This document shows, one piece after another, positions 8,300-15,732 of a DNA stretch of 64,000 bases (position 1 is its first letter; every line of letters begins with the position of its first letter). The position numbers and the translations under genes were made by a program. Origin of the DNA: Plastoroseomonas hellenica (GTDB taxonomy: Bacteria; Pseudomonadota; Alphaproteobacteria; Acetobacterales; Acetobacteraceae); the NCBI RefSeq assembly GCF_018129085.1, contig NZ_JAAGBB010000002.1, positions 124,001 to 188,000 on the forward strand, written 5' to 3'. Under the pieces are notes generated by a model. That model had not been told where the DNA came from. It did not search any database and was given only the letters and a program-made list of their open reading frames with translations.

Positions 8300-9556
8300 A
8301 TGACGAACCGTCGCAGTTTCCTGCAGACCGCGCTGGCCGGCGGCGCCGCCTCGGTCTTCATCACGCGCGATCTCTATGCGCAGGCCTCCGGCCCGATCGT
8401 GATCGGGCACCAGATCGAGTTGACCGGCGGATTCTCCTCCTGGGGCTATTGGCATGACAAGGCGGCCAAGGCGGCCGCCAAGCTGATCAATGATGGCGGC
8501 GGCATCGCCGGGCGGCGACTCGACCTCGTCACCGAGGATAGCGAGAGCAACCCGGCGACGGGCGCGCGCAAGCTGCGCAGCCTGGTCCAGCGCAATCGCG
8601 CCGCCTTCATCCAGGGCTCGGTGCATTCGGGCGTGATGCTGGCTTCGATCCCGATCGCGACCGAGCTGAAGACGGTCTACTTCTCGACCGGCGAGGCGAC
8701 GGAGGCGACGGGTTCGCGCGGATCGCGCTGGGCCTTCCGCACCGGCTCCGACACCTATTCCCTGGCCGGCGCCGCGGCGCCCTGGGCCTTCGCCAATCTC
8801 GGCAAGACCTGGACGATGATCTTCCCCGACTATGCCTGGGGCCACAGCCACCATCAGGAGCACAAGGCGGTCATCGAGCGGCTCGGCGGCAAGGTGCATG
8901 ACCCGATCGCGGTGCCGCTCGACGCCCGCGACCTGCTGCCCTACCTGACCCGCATCCCCCAGGACACCGAGGTGCTGTTCAGCGTCTTCTTCGGCGCCCA
9001 GTCGGTCGCCTTCTACACCCAGGCCAAGTCCATGGGCCTTGAGCGCACGATGAAGATGTACAGCGTCTCCGGCACCATCGAGGCGATCGCGCCCGAGGAC
9101 ATGGACGGTGCGGCGGAAGGCGTCACGGTGGTCGAGAATTTCCCGCGCTCGCTGGCCGCCAAGGACGACGAATTCCATCGCGAGCACCTGCGGCTGATGG
9201 AGGTGGATGGCGTCCATGCGCGGGAGGCGAACAGCCGCCGCGTCTATGCCAAGAGCCACGCCTGGCAGGCCTGGGAGAACATGTTCCTGCTGAAGGCCGC
9301 GGTCGAGGCCTCGGGCTGGCGCACCAAGCGCGACGACCCGGCGCTGGTCGCCGCGCTGGAGGGGATGGAGATGCCGAACAGCCTGGCGCACCCGCAGGGC
9401 GCCAAGACACTCCGCAAGCAGGACCACAGCGGCATGGTCGACACCTATATCAGCCGGGTCACAGGGAATGAGCTGAAGCCAGTGCAGAAGGTCGCGAAGG
9501 AGACGCTGGCCACCGCCCTGCCGCCGCGCTTCGACTTCAGCACCCAGGCGCTGTGA
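8300..9556 (+). CDS. ABC transporter substrate-binding protein, Liv/amide type
   Basis: This 418-residue periplasmic binding protein of the type I fold captures the cargo for the upstream LivHMGF set. The N-terminus MTNRRSFLQTALAGGAASV has a twin-arginine-like RR (4-5) and a hydrophobic stretch with likely cleavage after the AQA near residue 28. PIVIGHQIELTGGFSSWGYW is the start of the mature domain. The ATG at 8300 has AAAGGA at a good distance; an upstream ATG at 8282 would add six residues. The stop is overlapped by the nitrilase start, so cargo capture and nitrile/amide hydrolysis are linked. Confidence 0.9.
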   Translation: MTNRRSFLQTALAGGAASVFITRDLYAQASGPIVIGHQIELTGGFSSWGYWHDKAAKAAAKLINDGGGIAGRRLDLVTEDSESNPATGARKLRSLVQRNRAAFIQGSVHSGVMLASIPIATELKTVYFSTGEATEATGSRGSRWAFRTGSDTYSLAGAAAPWAFANLGKTWTMIFPDYAWGHSHHQEHKAVIERLGGKVHDPIAVPLDARDLLPYLTRIPQDTEVLFSVFFGAQSVAFYTQAKSMGLERTMKMYSVSGTIEAIAPEDMDGAAEGVTVVENFPRSLAAKDDEFHREHLRLMEVDGVHAREANSRRVYAKSHAWQAWENMFLLKAAVEASGWRTKRDDPALVAALEGMEMPNSLAHPQGAKTLRKQDHSGMVDTYISRVTGNELKPVQKVAKETLATALPPRFDFSTQAL

Positions 9557-10593
9557 TCCCCATGACCCCATCCGTCACGCCGCGGCCGGTCACGGTCGCC
9601 GCGGTCCATGCGGCGCCGGTCTGGCTCGACGCCGATGCCACGGCTGACAAGGCCGTTGCCCTGATCGCGGAAGCCGCTGCCGCCGGTGCGCAGGCCGTGG
9701 TCTTCCCGGAAAGCTTCATGCCAGGCTTCCCCGCCTGGGCGTCGCTGGCGCCGCCGATCCGCACCCATGACTTCTTCCGTGCCTTTGCCGCGGCGAGCGT
9801 GCGCGTGGACGGGCCGCAGGTCGCGCGCATCCGGCAGGCGGCGCGGCGGCATCGGGTGCTGGTCTCGCTTGGTATCTCGGAATCGACCGAGGTCTCGGTC
9901 GGCTGCCTCTGGAACAGCAACCTGCTGATCGGCCCGGACGGCGCGCTGCTGAACCATCACCGCAAGCTGGTGCCGACCTATTGGGAGAAGCTGGTCTGGG
10001 CGCCGGGCGATGGCGCGGGGCTCCGCGTCAGCCAGACCGAATTCGGCCGCGTCGGCATGCTGATCTGCGGGGAGAACACCAACCCGCTCGCCCGCTATGC
10101 CCTGATGGCGCAGGGGGAGGAGCTGCATTTTGCGTCCTTCCCGGCGATCTGGCCGACCCGCCCGCCCGGCGAGACCCATGCCTACGACATCGAGGAAGCG
10201 ATCCGGGTGCGCTGCGCGGCGCATGCCTTCGAAGCCAAGTGCTTCGTCGTCGTTGCCTCCAACGTGCTGGACGAGGCCGCGATGCGCCACCTCGCGACGC
10301 TCGGGCCGGAGGCCGAGCGGGTCGTCGCCGGCACCCCGCGTGCGGTGTCGCTGGTGATCGGGCCGGATGGCCGCCAGATCGGCCAGTCGCAGCGGGAGGA
10401 AGGCATCCTACTGGCGACCATCGACCTCCGCGACTGCGTGGAGCCGAAGCAGTTCCACGACGTGGTCGGCTACTACCAGCGCCCCGATGTGTTCCAGCTC
10501 CAGGTCAACCGCACGGCCCTGCAGGCGGCCGGCTTCGGGGATGCCCGGCCGCGCCAGGCGCCCCCCGATCCCGACTGGCAGGACGTCGCCTAG
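9553..10593 (+). CDS. Nitrilase-type carbon-nitrogen hydrolase
   Basis: This protein of about 346 residues belongs to the nitrilase superfamily, which hydrolyses nitriles or amides to acids and ammonia. The catalytic triad is visible: E53 in VVFPESF, K138 in HHRKLVPT and C172 in MLICGENTNP. The CGENTNPLARYALMAQGE block is typical of true nitrilases rather than amidases. The GTG at 9553 overlaps the binding-protein stop (GTGA); the ATG at 9562 is an alternative three codons later. Being last in an importer operon suggests that the imported compound, or its derivative, carries a nitrile or amide group. The substrate is not readable. Confidence 0.9.
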   Translation: MIPMTPSVTPRPVTVAAVHAAPVWLDADATADKAVALIAEAAAAGAQAVVFPESFMPGFPAWASLAPPIRTHDFFRAFAAASVRVDGPQVARIRQAARRHRVLVSLGISESTEVSVGCLWNSNLLIGPDGALLNHHRKLVPTYWEKLVWAPGDGAGLRVSQTEFGRVGMLICGENTNPLARYALMAQGEELHFASFPAIWPTRPPGETHAYDIEEAIRVRCAAHAFEAKCFVVVASNVLDEAAMRHLATLGPEAERVVAGTPRAVSLVIGPDGRQIGQSQREEGILLATIDLRDCVEPKQFHDVVGYYQRPDVFQLQVNRTALQAAGFGDARPRQAPPDPDWQDVA

Positions 10594-10755
10594 GAGCCTG
10601 CTTTAGAATGGCTGCGGGGCGTTCTGGCGGATCTTTTCCGCCCCTGGCACGCCGGCCTCCTCACCGATGCAACCAGCATCGGCTGCGTCGGCCAGCGCAC
10701 CAGGGACGAAAAATCCTTCGCCAGCCCACCGCCGCACCATTCTAAAGCAGGCTCC
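10593..10755. repeat. Family 1 palindromic element, copy A
   Basis: This 163-bp element fills the nitrilase-to-LysR gap. Its ends, 10593-10611 (GGAGCCTGCTTTAGAATGG) and 10737-10755, are perfect 19-bp inverted complements. The core contains a perfect hairpin CCGATGC-AACCA-GCATCGG. About 100 bp of core matches the element at 51592-51760 in inverted orientation with about 12 differences by hand alignment, yet the two elements have entirely different outer arms. The left arm begins on the last base of the nitrilase stop. It could be a non-autonomous mobile palindrome or a structured RNA/terminator. Confidence 0.85.
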
Positions 10756-10775
10756 GACGCTACACACTGCCGCGC

Positions 10776-11687
10776 ATGGCGGTGCGCGGCTTCGACTGGG
10801 ACAATCTACGCTTCTTCCTGGAGCTCGCGCGGCAGGGGCGCCTCGCCCCCGCCGCGCGGCGGCTGCGCGTCGACAGCGCGACGGTCAGCCGCCGCGTCTC
10901 CGAGCTGGAGCGGCAATTCGACACCAAGCTCTTCGACCGCACCGATGGCGGCTTCGCGCTGACCGATGCCGGCCGCCGGCTGCTGCCGCAGGCCGAGGGC
11001 ATGCAGCAGCTCGCGGAGGAGGCCGGCGACCTCCGGCCCGAACGCCTGGCCGGCCGCGTCCGGGTCGCGACCATGGAAGGGATCGCGAGCCAGTATCTGT
11101 CCCGCCTGCTGCCCGGCCTCCGCGCCCGGCATCCGGCGTTGCTGGTCGAACTCGTGACCTCCGCCGCTCTCATCAACCTGACGAAGCGGGAGGCGGATAT
11201 CAGCCTCTCCTTCGTGCCGCCGCGGGGGCCGAAGCTGTCGATCCGCCAGATCGGCGCCTTCGCGTTGTTCCTCTATGCCGCTCCCGCCTACCTGGCGGCG
11301 CGCGGCACGCCCGCGGACGCAGCCGCCCTCGCGGCCCATGACTTCGTCGATTACGTCGAGGACCTGGTGCAGATCCCGGAGGTGCACTGGCTGCTGGACG
11401 TAGTGCCGGAGCCGAACGTGGTCTTCCGCTCCTCCTCCATGTTCGCCCAGCAGACGGCGGCGGCCTGCGGGGCCGGGCTGGTGCTGCTGCCGAGCTTTGC
11501 CGGCGCCCGCGATGCGCGGCTGGTGCCCGTGCTGGCCGACCAGCTCCAGACCGAGCGCCCGATCTGGCTCTCGGTGCATGAGGAGCTGGCGGAGATGCCG
11601 CGCGTCCGCGCCGTCGCCGCGCATATCGAAGCCGCAGTCCGTGCCGACGCGACGAACCTCCTGCGCCCGCGCTGGCCGGCGGCCTGA
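10776..11687 (+). CDS. LysR-family transcriptional regulator
   Basis: This 303-residue regulator has an N-terminal helix-turn-helix (about residues 8-66, FDWDNLRFFLELARQGRLAPAARRLRVDSATVSRRVSELE) and a substrate-binding-like effector domain. It is of the subtype with DWDNLRFF near the start, often acting on single target operons. It lies downstream of the nitrilase, separated by a palindromic element, and the next gene is convergent. The ATG is the only start that keeps the intact helix-turn-helix; no strong ribosome-binding site is visible. The target is unknown, with the upstream importer/nitrilase operon the nearest candidate. Confidence 0.92.
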   Translation: MAVRGFDWDNLRFFLELARQGRLAPAARRLRVDSATVSRRVSELERQFDTKLFDRTDGGFALTDAGRRLLPQAEGMQQLAEEAGDLRPERLAGRVRVATMEGIASQYLSRLLPGLRARHPALLVELVTSAALINLTKREADISLSFVPPRGPKLSIRQIGAFALFLYAAPAYLAARGTPADAAALAAHDFVDYVEDLVQIPEVHWLLDVVPEPNVVFRSSSMFAQQTAAACGAGLVLLPSFAGARDARLVPVLADQLQTERPIWLSVHEELAEMPRVRAVAAHIEAAVRADATNLLRPRWPAA

Positions 11688-11696
11688 GGGGGCGCA

Positions 11697-11904
11697 GTCC
11701 CGGGATGGGCTTTGCCCCTCCCGGACCCACCCCACCAGGAGCATAGATGCTCCTGGACCTGCTTCACTTGGTGCCCTGATTGCCAAGAGGGCCGCCCCCG
11801 AAGCGGGGCGGCCCTCTTGGCAATCAGGGCGCTAAAAATGACCGGGGTGCAGGGGCCCTAGGCTCCTGCCGGGTGAGGTCCGGAGAGGGCAGAGCCCTCT
11901 CCGG
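11697..11904. repeat. Family 2 structured element, copy A (multi-hairpin)
   Basis: This roughly 208-bp element fills the gap between two convergent genes. Its hairpins are: an imperfect one at 11697-11726; 10-bp arms 11735-11744/11747-11756 (CCAGGAGCAT and complement); a perfect 26-bp stem 11773-11798/11805-11830 with a 6-base loop; and an 11-bp stem 11880-11890/11894-11904. The linker CTGGACCTGCTTCACTTGGT and the outer stem GCCCTGATTGC are identical in copy B (28873-29078), while inner stem sequences differ and remain paired. Confidence 0.88.
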
Positions 11905-11916
11905 GACGGCGCACCC

Positions 11917-12906
11917 CTACAGCACGTTCGCGATCGGTGCCGGGATCCAGGCGTAGCCGTCGCCGGCCTTCACCACGTTGCCGCGGCCGGGCCAGGGGAA
12001 GTGGTAGGACACGACCTGGTGGCGGTCGGTCGCCAGCATGTCGAGCATGCGGACGCGGGTCCGTGCGGCCTGGTCGGGGTCACTGTCGAAGGCGAATTTC
12101 CAGTTCGGCCGCTGCAGCAGCAGGACGTGATGATGGGAGAGGTCGCCCGTGTTGACGATCGTGCGGCCGCCTTCGCTGATCGCATAGGCGGTGTGGCCGA
12201 TGGTATGGCCGGGGATGGCAATGGCGCGGATGCCGGGCGCGATGTCCTGGCCGTCGCGGGCCATCACCATGCGGTCGCGATAGGCGTTGAGGTTCTTCTT
12301 CGCGCCGTCGATGAAGGCGGTCATGAATTCCGGGCCGCGCTTGTTGGCGTCGTCGGTCCAGAAGCGGAGATCGGCTTCGCTGAGCGCGACCTGGGCGTTC
12401 GGGAAGTTGCGGTTGCCATTGGCGTCGACCAGCGCCCAGCAATGGTCGCAATGGGCATGGGTGAGGGCGACGAGGTCGATCTGGCCGGGCTCGATGCCGG
12501 CGGCGCGCATATTGGCCAGCAGTCGGCCGGTGGTCGGGCCGAACATCTGGCTGGCGGCGCCCATGCTCTCGCCCATGCCGGTGTCGAAGAGCACGAGCTG
12601 GCGGCCGGTATTGACGATCAGCACGTTCTGTTCGAGCGGCAGGTGGTCGGTCGGCAGGAAATTGGCGGTGAGCAGGCCTTCCATCTCGGCCTGCGACACG
12701 CCGATGAAGCCTGAGCTCGCCGGGCGGATCGGCAGCGGGCCGTCGGAGACGACGGTCATCTCGTAGCCGCCGTGGCGGAAGCGGTACCAGGCGGGGGCGG
12801 CTTCGTTGCGCATCGGGGCCGCGGCGAAGGCCTCGGCGGTGATGTGCGGCACGACGAGCGCGGCGGCGCCGGCGCCGAGCAATGCACGACGGGAGAGGGT
12901 GGGCAT
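11917..12906 (-). CDS. Tat-exported metallo-beta-lactamase-fold hydrolase
   Basis: This 329-residue protein has the MBL fold and is probably periplasmic. The N-terminus MPTLSRRALLGAGAAALVV has a twin-arginine motif (SRRALL, 5-10) and a likely cleavage after the AFAAA near residue 30. Metal ligands are visible: H150-x-H152-x-D154-H155 (THAHCDHC), H234 in IPGHTIGH and D255 in NTGDLSHHH. This pattern suits a dinuclear zinc hydrolase such as a lactonase or other ester-cleaving enzyme; it is not a classical beta-lactamase. AGGAGG lies just upstream of the ATG. A family 3 hairpin repeat lies 28 bases upstream of the start. Confidence 0.9.
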   Translation of the reverse strand: MPTLSRRALLGAGAAALVVPHITAEAFAAAPMRNEAAPAWYRFRHGGYEMTVVSDGPLPIRPASSGFIGVSQAEMEGLLTANFLPTDHLPLEQNVLIVNTGRQLVLFDTGMGESMGAASQMFGPTTGRLLANMRAAGIEPGQIDLVALTHAHCDHCWALVDANGNRNFPNAQVALSEADLRFWTDDANKRGPEFMTAFIDGAKKNLNAYRDRMVMARDGQDIAPGIRAIAIPGHTIGHTAYAISEGGRTIVNTGDLSHHHVLLLQRPNWKFAFDSDPDQAARTRVRMLDMLATDRHQVVSYHFPWPGRGNVVKAGDGYAWIPAPIANVL

Positions 12907-12934
12907 CGGGTTTCCTCCTGGTCATTGGCCTCGC

Positions 12935-12982
12935 GAGCAGATCGCCGTGGGGCGGAAATCGCCTGCAGGCGCGGATCTGTTC
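12935..12982. repeat. Family 3 short hairpin repeat, copy A
   Basis: GAGCAGATC (12935-12943) pairs with GATCTGTTC (12974-12982) with one G-T pair, enclosing a GC-rich interior containing GGCG/CGCC pairs. The sequence resembles 32558-32603 over about 45 bases. Both copies lie upstream of minus-strand genes for exported proteins. Confidence 0.65.
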
Positions 12983-13019
12983 GCCAGATATTTTGGTACG
13001 GTTGTGGAGGCTATCACTC

Positions 13020-13033
13020 GCGCAACTTTGCGC
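13020..13033. promoter_or_regulatory. Perfect 14-bp palindrome GCGCAACTTTGCGC, arms of 6
   Basis: GCGCAA and TTGCGC flank a 2-base centre. It lies in the divergent gap between the exported hydrolase and the small exported protein, about 65 bases upstream of the latter. It may be an operator; no regulator is assigned. Confidence 0.3.
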
Positions 13034-13097
13034 GCCATTGCGGTGCGCGGCGATGCAGCATTCGTGACCGGCGTGAGTGCCGTTCGGAGGTCTGCAT

Positions 13098-13277
13098 ATG
13101 ATCGGGTTCAGGATCGGGCGCGTCCTGCTGTGCGGGGCGCTTGGCGGCGCCTTCATGGCGGGCGTGGTGACGGCGGGCGGCGCCCTCGCGGCGGCCTGCC
13201 TGGCGAAGAAAGTCGCGGACGCGCGCTGCGCCGCGCGGTCCGCATCGAAGCAGGACGCGGAGCTCAGCCCGGGATGA
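13098..13277 (+). CDS. Small exported or membrane-anchored hypothetical protein
   Basis: This 59-residue protein starts at an ATG with CGGAGG eight bases upstream, a good ribosome-binding site. The sequence has a charged start (MIGFRIGR), a hydrophobic core (about 8-33) and then LAAAC followed by a basic/polar tail with a second Cys. It resembles an export signal plus a very short mature part; the LAAAC site is close to, but not, a canonical lipobox. It overlaps the convergent Rid gene by 14 bases. I do not recognise a family, and it could also be a spurious open frame. Confidence 0.5.
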   Translation: MIGFRIGRVLLCGALGGAFMAGVVTAGGALAAACLAKKVADARCAARSASKQDAELSPG

Positions 13278-13668
13278 TCGCCGTGGCCTCGATCTCCAGC
13301 AGCGCCGCGGGCTCCAGCAGGGCAGCGACGCTGACGATGGTGATCGCCGGATAGTGCCGTCCCATCACGCTGCGCCAGGCGGGGCCGAGCTCGCGGAGCG
13401 CGGCGCGGTAGAGATCGAGGTCGGTCACGTACCAGGTCAGGCGGGCAATGTGCTCGGGCGTGCCGCCGGCTTCCCGGACCAGGGTGACGATGTTGCGCAG
13501 TGCCTGCAGCGTCTGGGCGGTGAAGCCCTCCGCGAAGCGGCCATGCTCGTCGGCGCCGACCTGGCCGCTCATGACAGCGACGCGGCCGGCGCCGGCCAAG
13601 CCATGGGCATAGCCATGCGGCTCGGGCCAGAGCGGTGGCTGGATCGGAGTGAGTGCCATGGGCCGCAT
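13264..13668 (-). CDS. Rid-family (YjgF/UK114-like) protein lacking the key Arg
   Basis: This 134-residue protein has the trimeric Rid fold (SGQVG, TLQALRNIVTLVREAGGTPEHIARLTWYVTDL and the C-terminal EIEATA). RidA enzymes destroy reactive 2-aminoacrylate-type imines using an Arg in the segment PARSxV. Here that position is Ile (I109 in HYPAITIVSV), so classic deaminase activity is unlikely and it belongs with the non-RidA subgroups. The ATG at 13668 was used; another Met is four codons downstream. It is divergent from the monooxygenase gene. Confidence 0.88.
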   Translation of the reverse strand: MRPMALTPIQPPLWPEPHGYAHGLAGAGRVAVMSGQVGADEHGRFAEGFTAQTLQALRNIVTLVREAGGTPEHIARLTWYVTDLDLYRAALRELGPAWRSVMGRHYPAITIVSVAALLEPAALLEIEATAIIPG

Positions 13669-13742
13669 GATGGGCGCGGGACCTGTCGTCCTGCAACGGG
13701 GCGGTTAGGATAGGCGCCAGTGGCTCGGGGAGGGTGCCGGGG

Positions 13743-14933
13743 ATGCATGTGCTGATCGCGGGCGGGGGCGTGGGCGGGCTGACACTGGCCCTGTCGCTGC
13801 GGGAGCGTGGCATCGGCTGCACCGTGCTGGAAGCGGCGGAACAGGTGCGGGAGCTCGGGGTCGGCATCAACACCCTGCCGCATGCGATCGCGGAGCTGGC
13901 GGCGCTCGGGCTGCTGCCGGCGTTGGATGCGGCGGCGGTGCGAACGCGGGAGCTGCGCTACCTCAACCGCTTCGGACAGGAGATCTGGCGGGAGGCCCGG
14001 GGCGAATATGCCGGGCATCCCGCGCCGCAATTCTCGATCCATCGCGGAAGGCTGCACGGCGTGCTGTGGCGCGCGGTGGAGGAGCGGGTCGGCCTGGTGC
14101 GCACCGGGGCGCGGGTGGAGGGTTTCACCCAGGACGACGCCGGCGTGACGGTGACGCTCGCGGATGGCCCGCAGCTCCGGGGCGATGTGCTGGTCGGGGC
14201 CGACGGCATCCATTCGCGGGTGCGGGCGATCCTGCATCCGGCGGATGGCGGCATAAGCTGGAACGGCATCCAGATGTGGCGTGGCGCGGTGGACTGGCCA
14301 GCATTCGAGGGCGGCGACTGCATGGTGGTCGCCGGCGACATGAGCGAGAAGCTGGTGCTCTACCCGATCGGCGCCGGCGCGGCGCCGGGGATGCGGCTGA
14401 CCAATTGGGTGGTCTGCGTCCGCCAGGGCGACGCGACGCAGCCGCCGCCGCGGCGGGAGGACTGGTCGCGGCGCGGCAGCCTCGAGGAGCTGCTGCCGCA
14501 TGCGCGGCGCTTCGCCATGCCGATGATCGATGTCGAGGCGCTGGTGCGCGCGACGCCGGAATTCTTCGAATACCCGATGTGCGACCGCGACCCGCTGCCT
14601 TTCTGGACCGTGGGGCGCGTGACGCTGCTCGGCGATGCCGCGCATCCGATGTACCCGGTGGGATCGAACGGCGCGTCCCAGGCGGTGCTGGATGCGCGCT
14701 GCCTGGCAGCGCTGCTGGCGGGGGGCGATGCAGCGGCGGCCTTGGCCGCTTACGAGGCCGAGCGGCTGCCGAAGACGGCCGAGATCGTACGCAGCAACCG
14801 CCGTGGCGGGCCGGAGCGCATCGTGGATGTGGTGAGCGAGCGTGCGCCGAACGGCTTCGCGCGGATCGAGGATGTGATCGCGCGGGAGGAGCTTGCGGCG
14901 ATCGCCGGGGGCTATGCGCGGATCACGCGTTGA
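13743..14933 (+). CDS. FAD-dependent monooxygenase (PhzS/salicylate-hydroxylase-like)
   Basis: This 396-residue class A flavoprotein hydroxylase would use NAD(P)H and oxygen to hydroxylate an aromatic or heteroaromatic ring. The FAD-binding GGGVGG is at residues 7-12, the DG motif is VGADGIHSRVR (151-161) and the GD motif is LLGDAAHPMYPVGSNG (295-310). GVGINTLPHA and PQFSIHRGRLHGVLW are characteristic of the PhzS-like branch. The ATG was chosen over a GTG 9 bases upstream because family similarity starts at MHVLIAGGG. A crotonase follows 20 bases later, which suggests ring oxidation and CoA-ester degradation in one transcript. Confidence 0.9.
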   Translation: MHVLIAGGGVGGLTLALSLRERGIGCTVLEAAEQVRELGVGINTLPHAIAELAALGLLPALDAAAVRTRELRYLNRFGQEIWREARGEYAGHPAPQFSIHRGRLHGVLWRAVEERVGLVRTGARVEGFTQDDAGVTVTLADGPQLRGDVLVGADGIHSRVRAILHPADGGISWNGIQMWRGAVDWPAFEGGDCMVVAGDMSEKLVLYPIGAGAAPGMRLTNWVVCVRQGDATQPPPRREDWSRRGSLEELLPHARRFAMPMIDVEALVRATPEFFEYPMCDRDPLPFWTVGRVTLLGDAAHPMYPVGSNGASQAVLDARCLAALLAGGDAAAALAAYEAERLPKTAEIVRSNRRGGPERIVDVVSERAPNGFARIEDVIAREELAAIAGGYARITR

Positions 14934-14953
14934 GGGGGAGAGAGACAGTTCCA

Positions 14954-15730
14954 ATGGCCGGCAGTTTCGAGGTGCGCGTGGATGCGCGGGGCGTCGCTTA
15001 TCTGACGCTCGACCACCGGGCGAAGCTCAACACGCTGAACGCAGCGTTGATGCGCGAGGTGATCGGCGCCATGGCGGCGCTCCGCGAACGCGAGGATTTG
15101 CGCTGCGCGGTGCTGACCGGGGCAGGGGATCGCGCCTTCATCGGCGGCGCCGACATCCGCGAGATGGCGGCGGTGGAGACGCCGGCGGAGGGCGAAGCCT
15201 TCATCCGCCTGGTGCACGGCGTCTGCGACGCGATGCGCGCGCTGCCGGTGCCGGTGATCGCGCGCATCGAGGGTTTCTGCCTGGGCGCGGGGCTGGAGGC
15301 GGCTGCCGCCTGCGACCTGCGCATCGCGAGCGAGGCCGCGCGCTTCGGTATGCCGGAGGTGCTGGTCGGCATCCCCTCGGTCGTCGAGGCGGCCTTGCTG
15401 CCCGGGCTGATCGGCTGGGGCCGCACAAGGCGCCTGCTGCTGCTCGGCGAGACGATCGACGCCGCCGAGATCGCGGAATGGGGGTTTCTGGAACGTGTGG
15501 TGCCGGCTGCAGCGCTCGATGCCGCGGTCGAGGAATGGATCGGAAAAATCCTCGCTGCCGGGTCGCGCGCGATCCGCAACCAGAAGGCGCTGATCCGCGA
15601 ATGGGAGGATCTGCCGGTGAAGGACGCGGTCGCCGCCGGCATCCGCGCCTTCGCGCGGAGCTGGGAGAGCGAGGAGCCGCGCCGGATGATGGGCGGCTTC
15701 CTTGAGCATCTCGCGGCGCGGAAAGGGTAA
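14954..15730 (+). CDS. Enoyl-CoA hydratase
   Basis: This 258-residue crotonase-family enzyme keeps both glutamates used for hydration: E115 in LGAGLEAAAACD and E135 in RFGMPEVLVGIPS. The oxyanion-hole segments are AFIGGADI (61-68) and GFCLGAGLE (107-115). GGGGGAGAGAGACAG upstream of the ATG is a strong ribosome-binding region. It is intact, in contrast to the degenerate crotonase at 4126-4860. It lies behind the monooxygenase gene and is convergent with a cupin gene two bases away. Confidence 0.92.
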   Translation: MAGSFEVRVDARGVAYLTLDHRAKLNTLNAALMREVIGAMAALREREDLRCAVLTGAGDRAFIGGADIREMAAVETPAEGEAFIRLVHGVCDAMRALPVPVIARIEGFCLGAGLEAAAACDLRIASEAARFGMPEVLVGIPSVVEAALLPGLIGWGRTRRLLLLGETIDAAEIAEWGFLERVVPAAALDAAVEEWIGKILAAGSRAIRNQKALIREWEDLPVKDAVAAGIRAFARSWESEEPRRMMGGFLEHLAARKG

Positions 15731-15732
15731 CG

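Noticed and set aside
10593-10755. Reading the family 1 element as a standard insertion sequence end or MITE of a known IS
   Set aside because: There is no target duplication that I can see, no transposase, and the terminal arms differ between copies.
11917-12906. Antibiotic-resistance beta-lactamase call for the MBL-fold protein
   Set aside because: The fold and metal motif are shared with many lactonases and other hydrolases; the Tat signal and overall sequence fit a general MBL-fold hydrolase and nothing specific to beta-lactams is visible.
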